A stretch of 64,000 bases of DNA from Rhodanobacter denitrificans (GTDB lineage Bacteria > Pseudomonadota > Gammaproteobacteria > Xanthomonadales > Rhodanobacteraceae), in contig JAFIHF010000008.1 of NCBI GenBank assembly GCA_017848855.1, forward strand, positions 17,367 through 81,366, written 5' to 3'. Both the position numbers and the translations under genes were made by a program. Under the pieces are notes generated by a model, which worked only from the letters and a program-made list of their open reading frames with translations, was not told the DNA's origin and did not search any database. Of this stretch, positions 33,298-42,062 are shown in pieces (position 1 is the stretch's first letter; each line of letters begins with the position of its first letter).

Positions 33298-33510
33298 CGC
33301 TTAAGCCCTCCCCTTCAAGGGGAGGGTTGGGTGGGGATGGTTGCGAGGGGTGGCGTTGGGTGGGGATGGTTGTTCTGCGGAGTGTTGGGAGGGGATGGTG
33401 TGGTGGCATCGCGCACTGGCCGAACCCTCTCCCCCCCCAACCCCTCTCCCGCAAGCGGGCGAGGGGAGTGATGAAGGGCCTCTCCCGCGGGGGAGTTCAA
33501 TCAAGGAGGG
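33298..33510. repeat. G-rich and palindromic intergenic repeat after pair 3
   Basis: It holds a hairpin CCTCCCCTT/AAGGGGAGG at about 33307-33325, overlapping a four-tract G-run (GGGG-A-GGG-TT-GGG-T-GGGG, 33319-33336), followed by repeats of GTTGGGTGGGGATGGTT and a CCTCTCCCGC palindrome. Its first 46 bp equal those after pair 4, and the last 40 bp before the next ribosome site (33470-33508) differ by one base from 36182-36220. Confidence 0.7.
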
Positions 33511-33515
33511 AATGG

Positions 33516-34826
33516 ATGTTTGCTTACTACCTCGACCTGGCATGGCGCAGCCTGAAGCGCACGCCTATCCTCGCCGGCCTGATGGTGCTGGCGATTGCGC
33601 TGGGCATCGGTGCGTCGATCACCATGCTCACGGTGCTGCGCAACCTGTCGGGCAACCCGCTGCCGGGGCGCAGCGAGGTGCTTTTCCATCCGCAGGTCGA
33701 TCCGCGGCCGGCCGATCTGCCGGGCGCCAAGGAGGAGCCGCCGGACGACCTCACTTATCTCGATGCGGTGAACCTCTACCAGCTCGGCATCGCGCCGCGT
33801 CGCGCGGTGATGAGCAGCAACTGGCTGCCGGTGCGCAAGGACGCGCCGGACAGCCCGCTGGCGATGTTCAGCGACCGCGCCACCACCGCGGATTTCTTCG
33901 CGATGTTCGGCGTGCCCTTCGTTTACGGCTCCGCGTGGTCGGCGCAGGACGACGCGAACCACGCGCAGGTGGTGGTGCTGTCGCGGGCGATGAACCAGAA
34001 ACTGTTCGGTGGCGAGAACAGCGTGGGCAAGACCCTGGTGATCGCCACCAAGACCTTCCGCGTGGCAGGCGTGGTCGACGACTGGAACCCGCAGCCGCAC
34101 TTCTACGATTTGAACGGTGGCGCCTACGGCAAGGGCGAGCAGATGTATCTGCCGTTCTTCACCTGGCTCGACTTGCCGCAGGACTACGGCTACGGCCCGA
34201 TGCAGTGCTGGGGCAACGACCCGAACGCGGGCACGCACGATCCCAAGGCGAAGCAGTGCACCTGGGCGCAGTTCTGGGTGCAGTTGGACACGCCCGCGCA
34301 AGTGGCGGACTACCGCGCGGCGCTCAACCAGTACAGCGCGCAGCAGCACCAGCTCGGCCGCTACCAGCGCGCGCCGGACGTGCGCCTGCGCGGCCTGCTC
34401 GACTGGCTGGACGCCAAGCACGTGATCCCGGTGACGGTGCGCATGCAGACCTGGATCGCCTTCGGCGTGCTCCTGATCTGCCTGGTCAACACCGTGGGCC
34501 TGATGGTGGCGAAGTTCCTGCGCAAGTCGGGCGAGATCGGCGTGCGCCGCGCGCTGGGCGCCTCGCGCCGCGCGGTGTTCACGCAATGCCTGGTGGAGGC
34601 CGGCGTGATCGGCGTGGCCGGCGGCCTGCTCGGCCTGCCGCTGGCGTGGCTGGGCCTGTGGATGGTGCGCCAGCAGCCGGTGAGCTTCGCTGCCTCCGCG
34701 CATTTCGAGCCGTCCATGCTGGGCGCGGCGCTGGCGCTGGCCGTGTTGTCGGCGCTCGCCGCCGGCGTGTGGCCCGCGCTGCGCGCCTCGAGCGTGGCCC
34801 CCGCCCTGCAGGTGAAGTCGCTATGA
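33516..34826 (+). CDS. FtsX/MacB-type ABC permease, A-type, pair 4
   Basis: 436 residues. MFAYYLDLAWRSLKRTPILAGLMVLAIALGIG at the start. Periplasmic domain: FFAMFGVPFVYGSAWSAQDD, MNQKLFGGENSVGKTLVI, Cys at about 230 and 248. C-terminal loop VAKFLRKSGEIGVRRALGASRRAVFTQC; it ends VAPALQVKSL. The ATG at 33516 is chosen because it begins the conserved MFAYY; an ATG four bases earlier is out of frame. Its stop overlaps the next start (ATGA). Confidence 0.88.
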   Translation: MFAYYLDLAWRSLKRTPILAGLMVLAIALGIGASITMLTVLRNLSGNPLPGRSEVLFHPQVDPRPADLPGAKEEPPDDLTYLDAVNLYQLGIAPRRAVMSSNWLPVRKDAPDSPLAMFSDRATTADFFAMFGVPFVYGSAWSAQDDANHAQVVVLSRAMNQKLFGGENSVGKTLVIATKTFRVAGVVDDWNPQPHFYDLNGGAYGKGEQMYLPFFTWLDLPQDYGYGPMQCWGNDPNAGTHDPKAKQCTWAQFWVQLDTPAQVADYRAALNQYSAQQHQLGRYQRAPDVRLRGLLDWLDAKHVIPVTVRMQTWIAFGVLLICLVNTVGLMVAKFLRKSGEIGVRRALGASRRAVFTQCLVEAGVIGVAGGLLGLPLAWLGLWMVRQQPVSFAASAHFEPSMLGAALALAVLSALAAGVWPALRASSVAPALQVKSL

Positions 34827-36040
34827 GAATCCTCCATCAGATCCGCCCTATCCTCGCCGCGCTGCGCAGCCACAAGACCGCCGTGATGCTGCTGGTGCTG
34901 GAGATCGCGCTGACCATGGCGGTGCTCGGCAACCTGGTGTTTATCGTGTACGACACCATCAACCGCTCGCATGTGTCCACGGGGATTGCTGAGAGCCAGA
35001 TCGGCTGGCTGCAGAACATTGGCGTGGTCGGCCAGGACAATCCCGTTACGGGTGCGGAGAATCTCGCTGTGCTGCGTGCCGTACCCGGCGTAGCGGATGC
35101 AGCCTATGTCAGCCCGCCACTCGTGTATGCGCAGCGCAATCCTCTCTTCATCGATCCATCGCGCAAGCAGCCTGTTGCACAGGTATACGAGTTTCAGGGC
35201 AGTCAGGGGCTAGTCGATACCTTCGGACTGCACGTCATCCAGGGACGGGAGCCCACGCTCGATGAACTGCCGGTGGCGGCCACCGTCACGAGTGACGCCG
35301 TGTTTCCAGTGTTGGTGACCCAAGCCTTGGCCGCGCACCTGTTCCCCGACGGTCACGCGTTGGGCAAGCTGATCTACGACGGCGGCGGCAATCCGATGCG
35401 CATCGTTGGCATCGTGGATCACTTGCGTGGCGAGATTACCGGGCGCGTCGATGACGACTATGCGGTCGTCACCCAGTTGTTGCTGGGCGCTCAGAATGTT
35501 GGCGGCGGTTTCACCATACGCGTTCACGAGGCCACGCAGTTGCCGCAAGTGTTGCAAGCTGCTGCCATCGCCCTGCAGAAAGCCAACCCGGGCCACGTGC
35601 AGAACGCTGCTCTCACCATGGCTGAGGCGCGCGAAAGCTATTTCCGCAACGCTCTCGCCGCCGGCCGCATGTTGGTGGCGATCATGCTGATCCTGCTGGT
35701 GGTCACCGCGCTGGGTGTGAGCGGCTTGGCCAGCTTCTGGGTGCAGCAGCGGCGAAGGCAGATCGGCATGCGCCGCGCGCTGGGTGCCACCCGTCGCGAC
35801 ATCCTGCATTACTTCCAGATGGAAAATCTGCTCATCGTCAGCGGCGGCGTTCTGCTGGGCACGCTGTTCGCGTATGCGCTGAACCTGTTCCTGATGCACC
35901 GCTTCGAACTGGCCCACCTGCCGGCGCATTACCTCGTGGTCGGCGCGCTGGCGCTGTGGGCGCTGGGCCAACTCGCCGTACTCGGCCCCGCCCTGCGCGC
36001 CGCGAACGTGCCGCCGGTAGTGGCAACCCGCAGCGTGTGA
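34823..36040 (+). CDS. FtsX/MacB-type ABC permease, B-type, pair 4
   Basis: 405 residues, overlapping A4 by 4 bp, which implies coupled translation and assembly. LRSHKTAVMLLVLEIALTMAVLGNLVFI is TM1. The periplasmic part diverges from other B-types (SQIGWLQNIGVVGQDNP) and its DNA is less GC-rich, about 34980-35640. The C-terminal part returns to the common form (FWVQQRRRQIGMRRALGATRRDILHYFQMEN) and the 3' end is identical to B3. The mosaic pattern suggests recombination. Confidence 0.87.
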   Translation: MRILHQIRPILAALRSHKTAVMLLVLEIALTMAVLGNLVFIVYDTINRSHVSTGIAESQIGWLQNIGVVGQDNPVTGAENLAVLRAVPGVADAAYVSPPLVYAQRNPLFIDPSRKQPVAQVYEFQGSQGLVDTFGLHVIQGREPTLDELPVAATVTSDAVFPVLVTQALAAHLFPDGHALGKLIYDGGGNPMRIVGIVDHLRGEITGRVDDDYAVVTQLLLGAQNVGGGFTIRVHEATQLPQVLQAAAIALQKANPGHVQNAALTMAEARESYFRNALAAGRMLVAIMLILLVVTALGVSGLASFWVQQRRRQIGMRRALGATRRDILHYFQMENLLIVSGGVLLGTLFAYALNLFLMHRFELAHLPAHYLVVGALALWALGQLAVLGPALRAANVPPVVATRSV

Positions 36041-36222
36041 CGCTTAAGCCCTCCCCTTCAAGGGGAGGGTTGGGTGGGGATGGTTGTTCTGCGGAGGGTT
36101 GGGTGGGAATGGTGTTGCGGCATGGCGCGCTGGCCGAACCCTCTTCCCCAACCCCTCTCCCGCAAGCGGGAGAGGGGGGGCGATGAAGGGCCTCTCCCGC
36201 GGGGGAGTTCGATCAAGGAGAT
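36041..36222. repeat. G-rich and palindromic intergenic repeat after pair 4
   Basis: Close duplicate of the spacer after pair 3: the same CCTCCCCTT hairpin, a G-tract run at 36062-36079, GTTGGGTGGGAATGGT-type repeats, a CCTCTCCCGC palindrome and the same 40-bp segment before the next ribosome site. Confidence 0.7.
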
Positions 36223-36227
36223 GTGGA

Positions 36228-37517
36228 ATGTTCGGCTATTACCTCGACCTGGCGCTGCGCAGCCTCAAGCGCAACAAGGCGCTCACCGCGCTGATGGTAC
36301 TGGCGATCGCGCTGGGCATCGGCACCAGCATGACCACGCTGACCGTGATGCACGTGCTGTCGGGCGATCCGATTCCGCAGAAGAGCGCGCAGCTGTTCCG
36401 TGTGCGCATGAACGTGTTTCCGGACGACAGTTTCCGCCCGGGCGACAAGGTGCCGGACAACCTGACCCGCCGCGATGTCGAGGCGCTGCTGCGCGATGCG
36501 CGTGCCGACCGTCAGGCGGCGATGTCGGCCGGCGCGATGGTGGTGGCCGCGCAGGGCGAGCCGCTGCGCGTGGCGACGCGTTACACCGGCGCGGATTTCT
36601 TCCCCATGTTCGACGTGCCGATGCGCTACGGCCGCGCCTGGAGCCGCGCCGACGATGCGAGCCGTGCACGCGTCGCGGTGATCTCGAGCGTGCTGAACGA
36701 GCAGCTCTTCGGCGGCGTGGACAGCGTGGGCAAGACGTTGCAGGTGGGCGAGCAGTCCCTGCGCATCGTCGGCGTGCTGGGCGACTGGAACATGAACCCG
36801 CGCTTCTACGACCTCAGCAACGGCCAGTTCGGCGACAGCGAGCAGGTGTTTCTGCCGCTGTCCACGGCGCTGGACCTGAAGCTGTCCAGCAGCGGCTCCA
36901 CGAATTGCTGGAGCCGCACAAATGATGCACGCGCCGCCGATGCGCCCTGCATCTGGCTGCAGTACTGGGCGGAACTGGACACGCCGGCGAAGGCGGCGAC
37001 CTACCGGCAATACCTGCAGAACTACATCGCCCTGCAACAACAGGCCGGGCGTTTCAGCCATGCCGGCCAGGCCGAGGCGCTGGACGTGATGCAGTGGCTG
37101 GACGCCAAGGGCGTGGTGCCCGCCGACGTGCGCCTGCAGACCTGGCTGGCGCTGGGCTTCCTCGGCATCTGCCTGCTCAATACCGTGGGCCTGCTGCTGG
37201 CGAAGTTCCTGCGCCGCAGCGGCGAAATCGGCGTGCGCCGCGCGTTGGGCGCTTCACGCCGCGCGATCTTCCTGCAGTGCCTGGTCGAGGCCGGCGTGGT
37301 GGGGCTCGCCGGCGGCGTGCTCGGCCTGGCATTGGCGGCCCTGGGTCTGGTGCTGGTGCGCCACCAGCCGACCGACTACGCCGCCTACATCCACATGGAC
37401 CTGCGCATGTTGCTGGCCACCTTCGTGCTGGCGCTGGCGAGCAGCCTGCTGGCCGGCCTGCTGCCGGCGTGGCGGGCCATGCAGGTGGCGCCCGCCGTGG
37501 CGCTCAAGTCGAACTAG
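36228..37517 (+). CDS. FtsX/MacB-type ABC permease, A-type, pair 5
   Basis: 429 residues. MFGYYLDLALRSLKRNKALTALMVLAIALGIG at the start. The periplasmic domain has ADFFPMFDVPMRYGRAWSRADD and LNEQLFGGVDSVGKTLQVG, with Cys at about 227 and 241. C-terminal loop LLAKFLRRSGEIGVRRALGA; it ends VAPAVALKSN. It is closest to A3 in the N-terminal third (TTLTVMH.LSGDP). Partner gene 24 bp downstream. Confidence 0.88.
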   Translation: MFGYYLDLALRSLKRNKALTALMVLAIALGIGTSMTTLTVMHVLSGDPIPQKSAQLFRVRMNVFPDDSFRPGDKVPDNLTRRDVEALLRDARADRQAAMSAGAMVVAAQGEPLRVATRYTGADFFPMFDVPMRYGRAWSRADDASRARVAVISSVLNEQLFGGVDSVGKTLQVGEQSLRIVGVLGDWNMNPRFYDLSNGQFGDSEQVFLPLSTALDLKLSSSGSTNCWSRTNDARAADAPCIWLQYWAELDTPAKAATYRQYLQNYIALQQQAGRFSHAGQAEALDVMQWLDAKGVVPADVRLQTWLALGFLGICLLNTVGLLLAKFLRRSGEIGVRRALGASRRAIFLQCLVEAGVVGLAGGVLGLALAALGLVLVRHQPTDYAAYIHMDLRMLLATFVLALASSLLAGLLPAWRAMQVAPAVALKSN

Positions 37518-37541
37518 ACCGTCAGGCGAGAGGACTACGCG

Positions 37542-38765
37542 ATGCACTTCCGTCACATCCTGAGCGCGCTGGGCCGCCACCGGATCGCCGTTGGCCTGCT
37601 GGTGCTGGAGATCGCCTTTTCCTGCGCGGTGGTCTGCAACGCGCTGTTCCTCATCGGCAGCCGGCTGGAGCGCATGCAGCGGCCCACCGGCGTGGACGAG
37701 GCGCACCTGGTCGAGATGTTCATCGGCAGCGTTACGCGCGGCTCGGCGGACGCGGTCATGGCGCAGACGCGCACCGACCTGGCCGCGCTGCGGGCCATTC
37801 CCGGTGTCGCCAATGCCTCCGTCGTCAACCAGACGCTGTTCGGCAACTCGCTCAATGCCAGCGGCGTCAGCCTCAGTGACGAGGCGAAGGCGCCGAGCAT
37901 CCCGGTCACGCAGTACATGGGCGATGCGCAACTGGCCGACACCCTGGGCCTGAAACTGGTGGATGGCCAGTGGTTCAAGCCGGACGAATTCATCACCGAG
38001 GAGCAGCTTGAAAGCGGCCACTCCGGCCTGCCCGTGATCATCACCAAGGCGTTGGCAGACCATTTCTTTCCGGGCCAGTCGGCGGTCGGCAAGACCATCC
38101 ATGCCTTCGGCACCAACCGCGTGGTGGGGGTGCTGGATCGGCTGGTGCAGCCGCACGACTCCGGCCCTGCGGAGTATTACGGCTACGCCATGCTGTTTCC
38201 GGTGAACCTGCCGTACACGGAAGGCGCCTACGTGATCCGGGTGAGGGATGCGGCGCAGCGCGCCGCGGTGCTCCAGGGCGCATTGCGCGCGCTGAAGGCC
38301 GACGGCCCGCTGCGGCTGATCTCGCCGAAGTACGCCTTCACGCTGGAGTCGCAGCGCGACAAGTACTACCGCAACGACCGCGCGATGGCCTGGATGCTGG
38401 TGGGCGTGTGCCTGCTGCTGCTGGTCGTCACGGCGGTGGGCATCGTGGGCCTGACCAGCTTCTGGGTGGCGCAGCGGCGCCGGCAGATCGGCATCCGCCG
38501 CGCGATTGGAGCCACGCGCGGCGACATCCTGCGCTACTTCCAGACCGAGAATTTTCTGATCGCGACGCTTGGCATCGCCCTGGGCATGGTGCTGGCCTTC
38601 GGCCTCAACCTGCTGTTGATGCGGCACTACGAACTGGGGCGTTTGCCGGGCTACTACTTCCCAGTGGGCGCCATCGTGCTGTGGCTGCTCGGGCAACTCG
38701 CCGTACTCGGCCCCGCGCTGCGCGCGGCGGCAGTGCCGCCGGTGGTGGCGACACGCAGCGTGTGA
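37542..38765 (+). CDS. FtsX/MacB-type ABC permease, B-type, pair 5
   Basis: 407 residues. LGRHRIAVGLLVLEIAFSCAVVCNALFL forms TM1. The periplasmic domain has ITKALADHFFPGQSAVGKTIH. C-terminal part VTAVGIVGLTSFWVAQRRRQ and IGIRRAIGATRGDILRYFQTEN, nearly the same as B3. It ends VPPVVATRSV. The 3' end resembles B3 and B4 but is not identical, so any conversion there is older. Confidence 0.88.
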   Translation: MHFRHILSALGRHRIAVGLLVLEIAFSCAVVCNALFLIGSRLERMQRPTGVDEAHLVEMFIGSVTRGSADAVMAQTRTDLAALRAIPGVANASVVNQTLFGNSLNASGVSLSDEAKAPSIPVTQYMGDAQLADTLGLKLVDGQWFKPDEFITEEQLESGHSGLPVIITKALADHFFPGQSAVGKTIHAFGTNRVVGVLDRLVQPHDSGPAEYYGYAMLFPVNLPYTEGAYVIRVRDAAQRAAVLQGALRALKADGPLRLISPKYAFTLESQRDKYYRNDRAMAWMLVGVCLLLLVVTAVGIVGLTSFWVAQRRRQIGIRRAIGATRGDILRYFQTENFLIATLGIALGMVLAFGLNLLLMRHYELGRLPGYYFPVGAIVLWLLGQLAVLGPALRAAAVPPVVATRSV

Positions 38766-38946
38766 CGTACAAGCCCTCCCCTTCAAGGGGAGGGTTGGGT
38801 GGGGATGGTTGCGAGGCGTGACGTTGGGTGGGGATGGTTGTTCTGCGGATGGCGTTGGGGTGGGGATGGTTGCGGTGGATGGAGTTGGGTGGGGATGGCG
38901 TAGCGGCATCGCCGCGCGCCGGTCAGCGAAGGTGGAGGTCGATTCC
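38766..38946. repeat. G-rich repeat array after pair 5
   Basis: Opens with the CCTCCCCTT hairpin and a G-tract run (38787-38804). Four copies of a TTGGGTGGGGATGGTTG-like unit then follow at irregular spacing, to about 38900. The reverse complement of the same unit lies on the other side of the broken DUF559 gene (39309-39392), so that gene is bracketed by inverted repeats. Confidence 0.7.
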
Positions 38947-39424
38947 GTGCAAGGACAAACCAACCCGTCGATTCTCCGGCCGAAGCTGCAACGCCGGTTG
39001 CGAAATGCCCCGACCGAGGCGGAGCGTGTGCTGTGGCGGCATTTGCGCGCGCCAGCTGGATGGATGCAAGTTCCGCCGCCAGCATCCGTTCGGCGACTTC
39101 ATCCTGGACTTCGCATGCCTGGAACGCAGGCTCGTGATCGAGCTGGACGGCGGCCAGCATGCAGAGCGGGCGCGGGCGGATGCCTTGCGCACGGCTTTTC
39201 TGGAGCGCGCCGGATTCCGGGTGCTGCGGTTCTGGAACAACCAGGTATTCGAGGACATGGAGGGCATGCTCGAGGCGATCCGGCAGGCGTTGATGATGAG
39301 CGGCGGCAACCATCCCCACCCCAATCCTCCCCGGCACCACCATCCCCACCTCGGCGCCACCTATAGCAACCATCCCCACCCCAACCCTCCCCTTGAAGGG
39401 GAGGGAGAAGGCAAGGAGGACTGA
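38947..39424 (+). pseudogene. Frameshifted DUF559 (Vsr-like) endonuclease gene
   Basis: The first part starts at a GTG and reads QTNPSILRPKLQRRLRNAPT, then EAERVLWRHLRA. The frame then breaks in a GCGCGCGCC run at about 39045-39053. In the next frame it continues RQLDGCKFRRQHPFGDFILD, FACLERRLVIELDGGQHAER and VLRFWNNQVFEDMEGMLEAI, all hallmarks of DUF559, a small PD-(D/E)XK nuclease related to Vsr. Restoring two bases (or removing one) gives an intact family-length protein. The tail NHPHPNPP comes from translating the flanking repeat. It sits between permease pairs 5 and 6 and interrupts the array. Confidence 0.82.
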
Positions 39425-39425
39425 C

Positions 39426-40739
39426 ATGTTCGGCTACTACCTCGACCTTGCGCTGCGCAGCCTGAAGCGCACGCCCATCCTCACCGGCCTGATGGTGCTC
39501 GCCATCGGCCTGGGCATCGGCGCGGCCATGACCATGCTGACGGTGCTGCACGTGATGACCGACGATCCGCTGCCGGGACGCAGCGCGCACTTGTACACGC
39601 CGCATCTCGATCCCTTGCCGCTCGACTACAAGCAGGGCGGCGACGGCCCCGACCCCACCGACGACCTCACCTGGCCCGATGCGATGGCGCTGCTCAAGGC
39701 GCAGCGCGCCACGCGGCAGGCGGCGATGGCGGGCGGCTCGTTGTTGCTGCGGCCGGGTCGTGCCGACCTGCGTCCGTTCTATGTGGATGGCCGCTACGCC
39801 ACGGCGGATTTCTTCGCGCTGTTCGGCGTGCCGTTCCTGCAAGGCAGCGGCTGGAGCGCCGCGGACGACGCGGCCGGCGCGCAGGTGGTGGTGCTGGTCG
39901 ACGCGCTGGCGCGCAAGTTGTTCGGCACGGGCAACGCGGTGGGCCGGATGGTGCGCCTGGGCGAGCACGATTACCGCGTGATCGGCGTGACGCGCGATTG
40001 GCAGCCTGCGCCGATGTTCTACGTCGACGCTTCGGCCAAGCGTTACAGCGATGGCGACATGTTCTTTCTGCCGCTGGCTACCGCGGTGGATCGGAAGCTC
40101 GACGTCAACGGCAACTTCAGCAGTTGGGGCGAGGATCGTGCCGAGACGCGCATGGTCAGCCCGACCACGACCTGGTTGCAGTTCTGGGCGCAGTTGGACA
40201 CACCGGCACAAGCGGCGGCGTATCGCCAATACCTGGTCGATTACTCCGCGCAGCAGAAGGCGTTGGGCCGTTTCCAGCGTCCGCCGGCGAACGCGAAGCT
40301 GTACGGCCTGATGGGTTGGCTGGCGCACGAAAACCTGGTGCCCGGCGACGTGCGCCTGCAACTGTGGCTGGCGCTGGGCTTCCTGTTCGTGTGCATGCTC
40401 AACATCGTGGCCTTGCTGCTGGCGAAGTTTTTGCGCCGCAGCGGCGAGATCAGCGTGCGCCGCGCGCTGGGCGCGAAGCGGCGCGACATCTTCGTGCAGC
40501 TCGGCATCGAGTCGGCGCTGATCGGCGTGGCCGGCGGCGCGCTGGGCCTGGCCATCGCGCAGCTCGGCCTGTGGAGCATCCGCCAGCGCCCGGACGACTA
40601 CGCCAGGCTGGCGCAGATGGATATGCCGATGCTGCTCGGAACCTTGGCGCTCGCCGTGCTCGCCAGCGTGCTGGCCGGCCTGCTGCCGGCGTGGCGCGCG
40701 TGCCGGGTGCCGCCGGCGCTGCAACTCAAGATGCTTTGA
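39426..40739 (+). CDS. FtsX/MacB-type ABC permease, A-type, pair 6 (lacks the Cys pair)
   Basis: 437 residues. MFGYYLDLALRSLKRTPILTGLMVLAIGLGIG at the start, periplasmic ADFFALFGVPFLQGSGWSAADD and LARKLFGTGNAVGRMVRLG. Where the other A-types have two Cys, this one has NGNFSSWGED ... SPTTTWLQF, so both are replaced. C-terminal loop LLAKFLRRSGEISVRRALGAKRRDIFVQL; it ends VPPALQLKML. Its ATG follows two bases after the stop of the frameshifted DUF559 gene. Confidence 0.87.
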   Translation: MFGYYLDLALRSLKRTPILTGLMVLAIGLGIGAAMTMLTVLHVMTDDPLPGRSAHLYTPHLDPLPLDYKQGGDGPDPTDDLTWPDAMALLKAQRATRQAAMAGGSLLLRPGRADLRPFYVDGRYATADFFALFGVPFLQGSGWSAADDAAGAQVVVLVDALARKLFGTGNAVGRMVRLGEHDYRVIGVTRDWQPAPMFYVDASAKRYSDGDMFFLPLATAVDRKLDVNGNFSSWGEDRAETRMVSPTTTWLQFWAQLDTPAQAAAYRQYLVDYSAQQKALGRFQRPPANAKLYGLMGWLAHENLVPGDVRLQLWLALGFLFVCMLNIVALLLAKFLRRSGEISVRRALGAKRRDIFVQLGIESALIGVAGGALGLAIAQLGLWSIRQRPDDYARLAQMDMPMLLGTLALAVLASVLAGLLPAWRACRVPPALQLKML

Positions 40740-40749
40740 CGGAGGCGGC

Positions 40750-42003
40750 ATGGAACTTCGACCGATCCTTTCCACCCTGCGCCACCACAAGCTCACCGCC
40801 AGCCTGCTGACGCTGCAGGTGGCCTTCACCTGCGCCATCGTCTGCAACGTGGTGTTCATGATCGCGAACCGCGTGCACCAGATCAGCCTGCCGAGCGGGC
40901 TTGCCGAGAGCGAGTTGTCGATGCTGAAAATCGCCGGGATCGACCCGGGGGAAAATTCGCAGGCGCGGCATGCCGCGGATCTGGCCGCGCTGCGGGCGAT
41001 CCCCGGCGTGCAGGCGGCAGTGGCGGTGGACAGCCTGCCGCTGGGCCGCAACGACTCCAGCTATGGCACCTGCGCCAACCAGCAAGCGTGGAACCGCGCC
41101 ATGGCGGCGCGTTCGCTCAATGGCGTGCAAGGCTGCCTGAACCCCAGCGTCTACAGCGGTTCGCCCGGCGAGCTGGAGGCGTTGGGACTGCACCTGGTTG
41201 CCGGGCGCGATTTCCAACCGGATGACTATGTGCCGGCAAAGCCCGGCTACGTCGCGGCCAATGTGCCCAGCGCCATCGTCACCCGCAGCCTGGCAGCGAA
41301 GCTGTATCCGGGACGGGACGCGCTGGGGCAGAGCCTCTACATGGGCGGGCGTCCGCCCATGCGCATCGTCGGCGTGGTGGAAAACCTGCTGCGCCCGCGC
41401 CTGCGCGAGCCGGGCGTGAATCAATACAGCGTCTTGTTGCCCTCGATCCCCGGCGAACCGTCGGTGACCTACGTGCTGCGCAGCGCACCGCAGGATCGGG
41501 CCCGCGTGCTCGGGTCGGCGGTTGCCGCGTTGACGCGGCTCGACCCCAACCGCCTGATACCGCCGGATGGCGTGCGCACCTACACCCAGATCCGCCACGC
41601 CTACTTCCAGCGCGACACCACCATGATCGGCCTGCTGATCGCCTCGGCGCTGGGCCTCTTGTTCGTCACCGCGCTGGGCATCGCCGGGCTGGCGAATTTC
41701 TGGGTGCAGCAGCGCACGCGCAGCATCGGCATACGTCGTGCGATTGGAGCGACCCGCGGCGATATCCTGCGCTACTTCCAGGCCGAGAACTTCCTCATCG
41801 TCACGGTCGGCATCGTGCTCGGCGTGCTGCTCGCCATCGTGCTGAACCTGCTGCTGATGACGCATTACGAACTGCCGCGCCTGCCGCTGTGGTACCTGCC
41901 CATCGGCGCGGCGGTGCTGTGGGCGCTGGGGCAACTCGCGGTGCTCTCGCCGGCGCTGCGCGCCTCGCATGTGCCGCCGGTGGTGGCGACGAGGAGCGTG
42001 TGA
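40750..42003 (+). CDS. FtsX/MacB-type ABC permease, B-type, pair 6
   Basis: 417 residues. LRHHKLTASLLTLQVAFTCAIVCNVVFMI is TM1. The periplasmic domain is longer than in the other B-types and has its own pair of Cys (YGTCANQQ and QGCLNPS). C-terminal part VTALGIAGLANFWVQQRTRSIGIRRAIGATRGDILRYFQAEN. It ends VPPVVATRSV. It is followed by a convergent toxin-antitoxin operon. Confidence 0.88.
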   Translation: MELRPILSTLRHHKLTASLLTLQVAFTCAIVCNVVFMIANRVHQISLPSGLAESELSMLKIAGIDPGENSQARHAADLAALRAIPGVQAAVAVDSLPLGRNDSSYGTCANQQAWNRAMAARSLNGVQGCLNPSVYSGSPGELEALGLHLVAGRDFQPDDYVPAKPGYVAANVPSAIVTRSLAAKLYPGRDALGQSLYMGGRPPMRIVGVVENLLRPRLREPGVNQYSVLLPSIPGEPSVTYVLRSAPQDRARVLGSAVAALTRLDPNRLIPPDGVRTYTQIRHAYFQRDTTMIGLLIASALGLLFVTALGIAGLANFWVQQRTRSIGIRRAIGATRGDILRYFQAENFLIVTVGIVLGVLLAIVLNLLLMTHYELPRLPLWYLPIGAAVLWALGQLAVLSPALRASHVPPVVATRSV

Positions 42004-42062
42004 TGGAGCAGGGCGACGAGAGGGGCGGAGCCGGATTCGGCAAAGCGACGGAGCAGGTTCCC

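Noticed and set aside
38800-39400. CRISPR-like array from the repeated TTGGGTGGGGATGGTT units
   Set aside because: Units are short, irregularly spaced, appear in both orientations and have no spacers of constant size; no cas genes are present.
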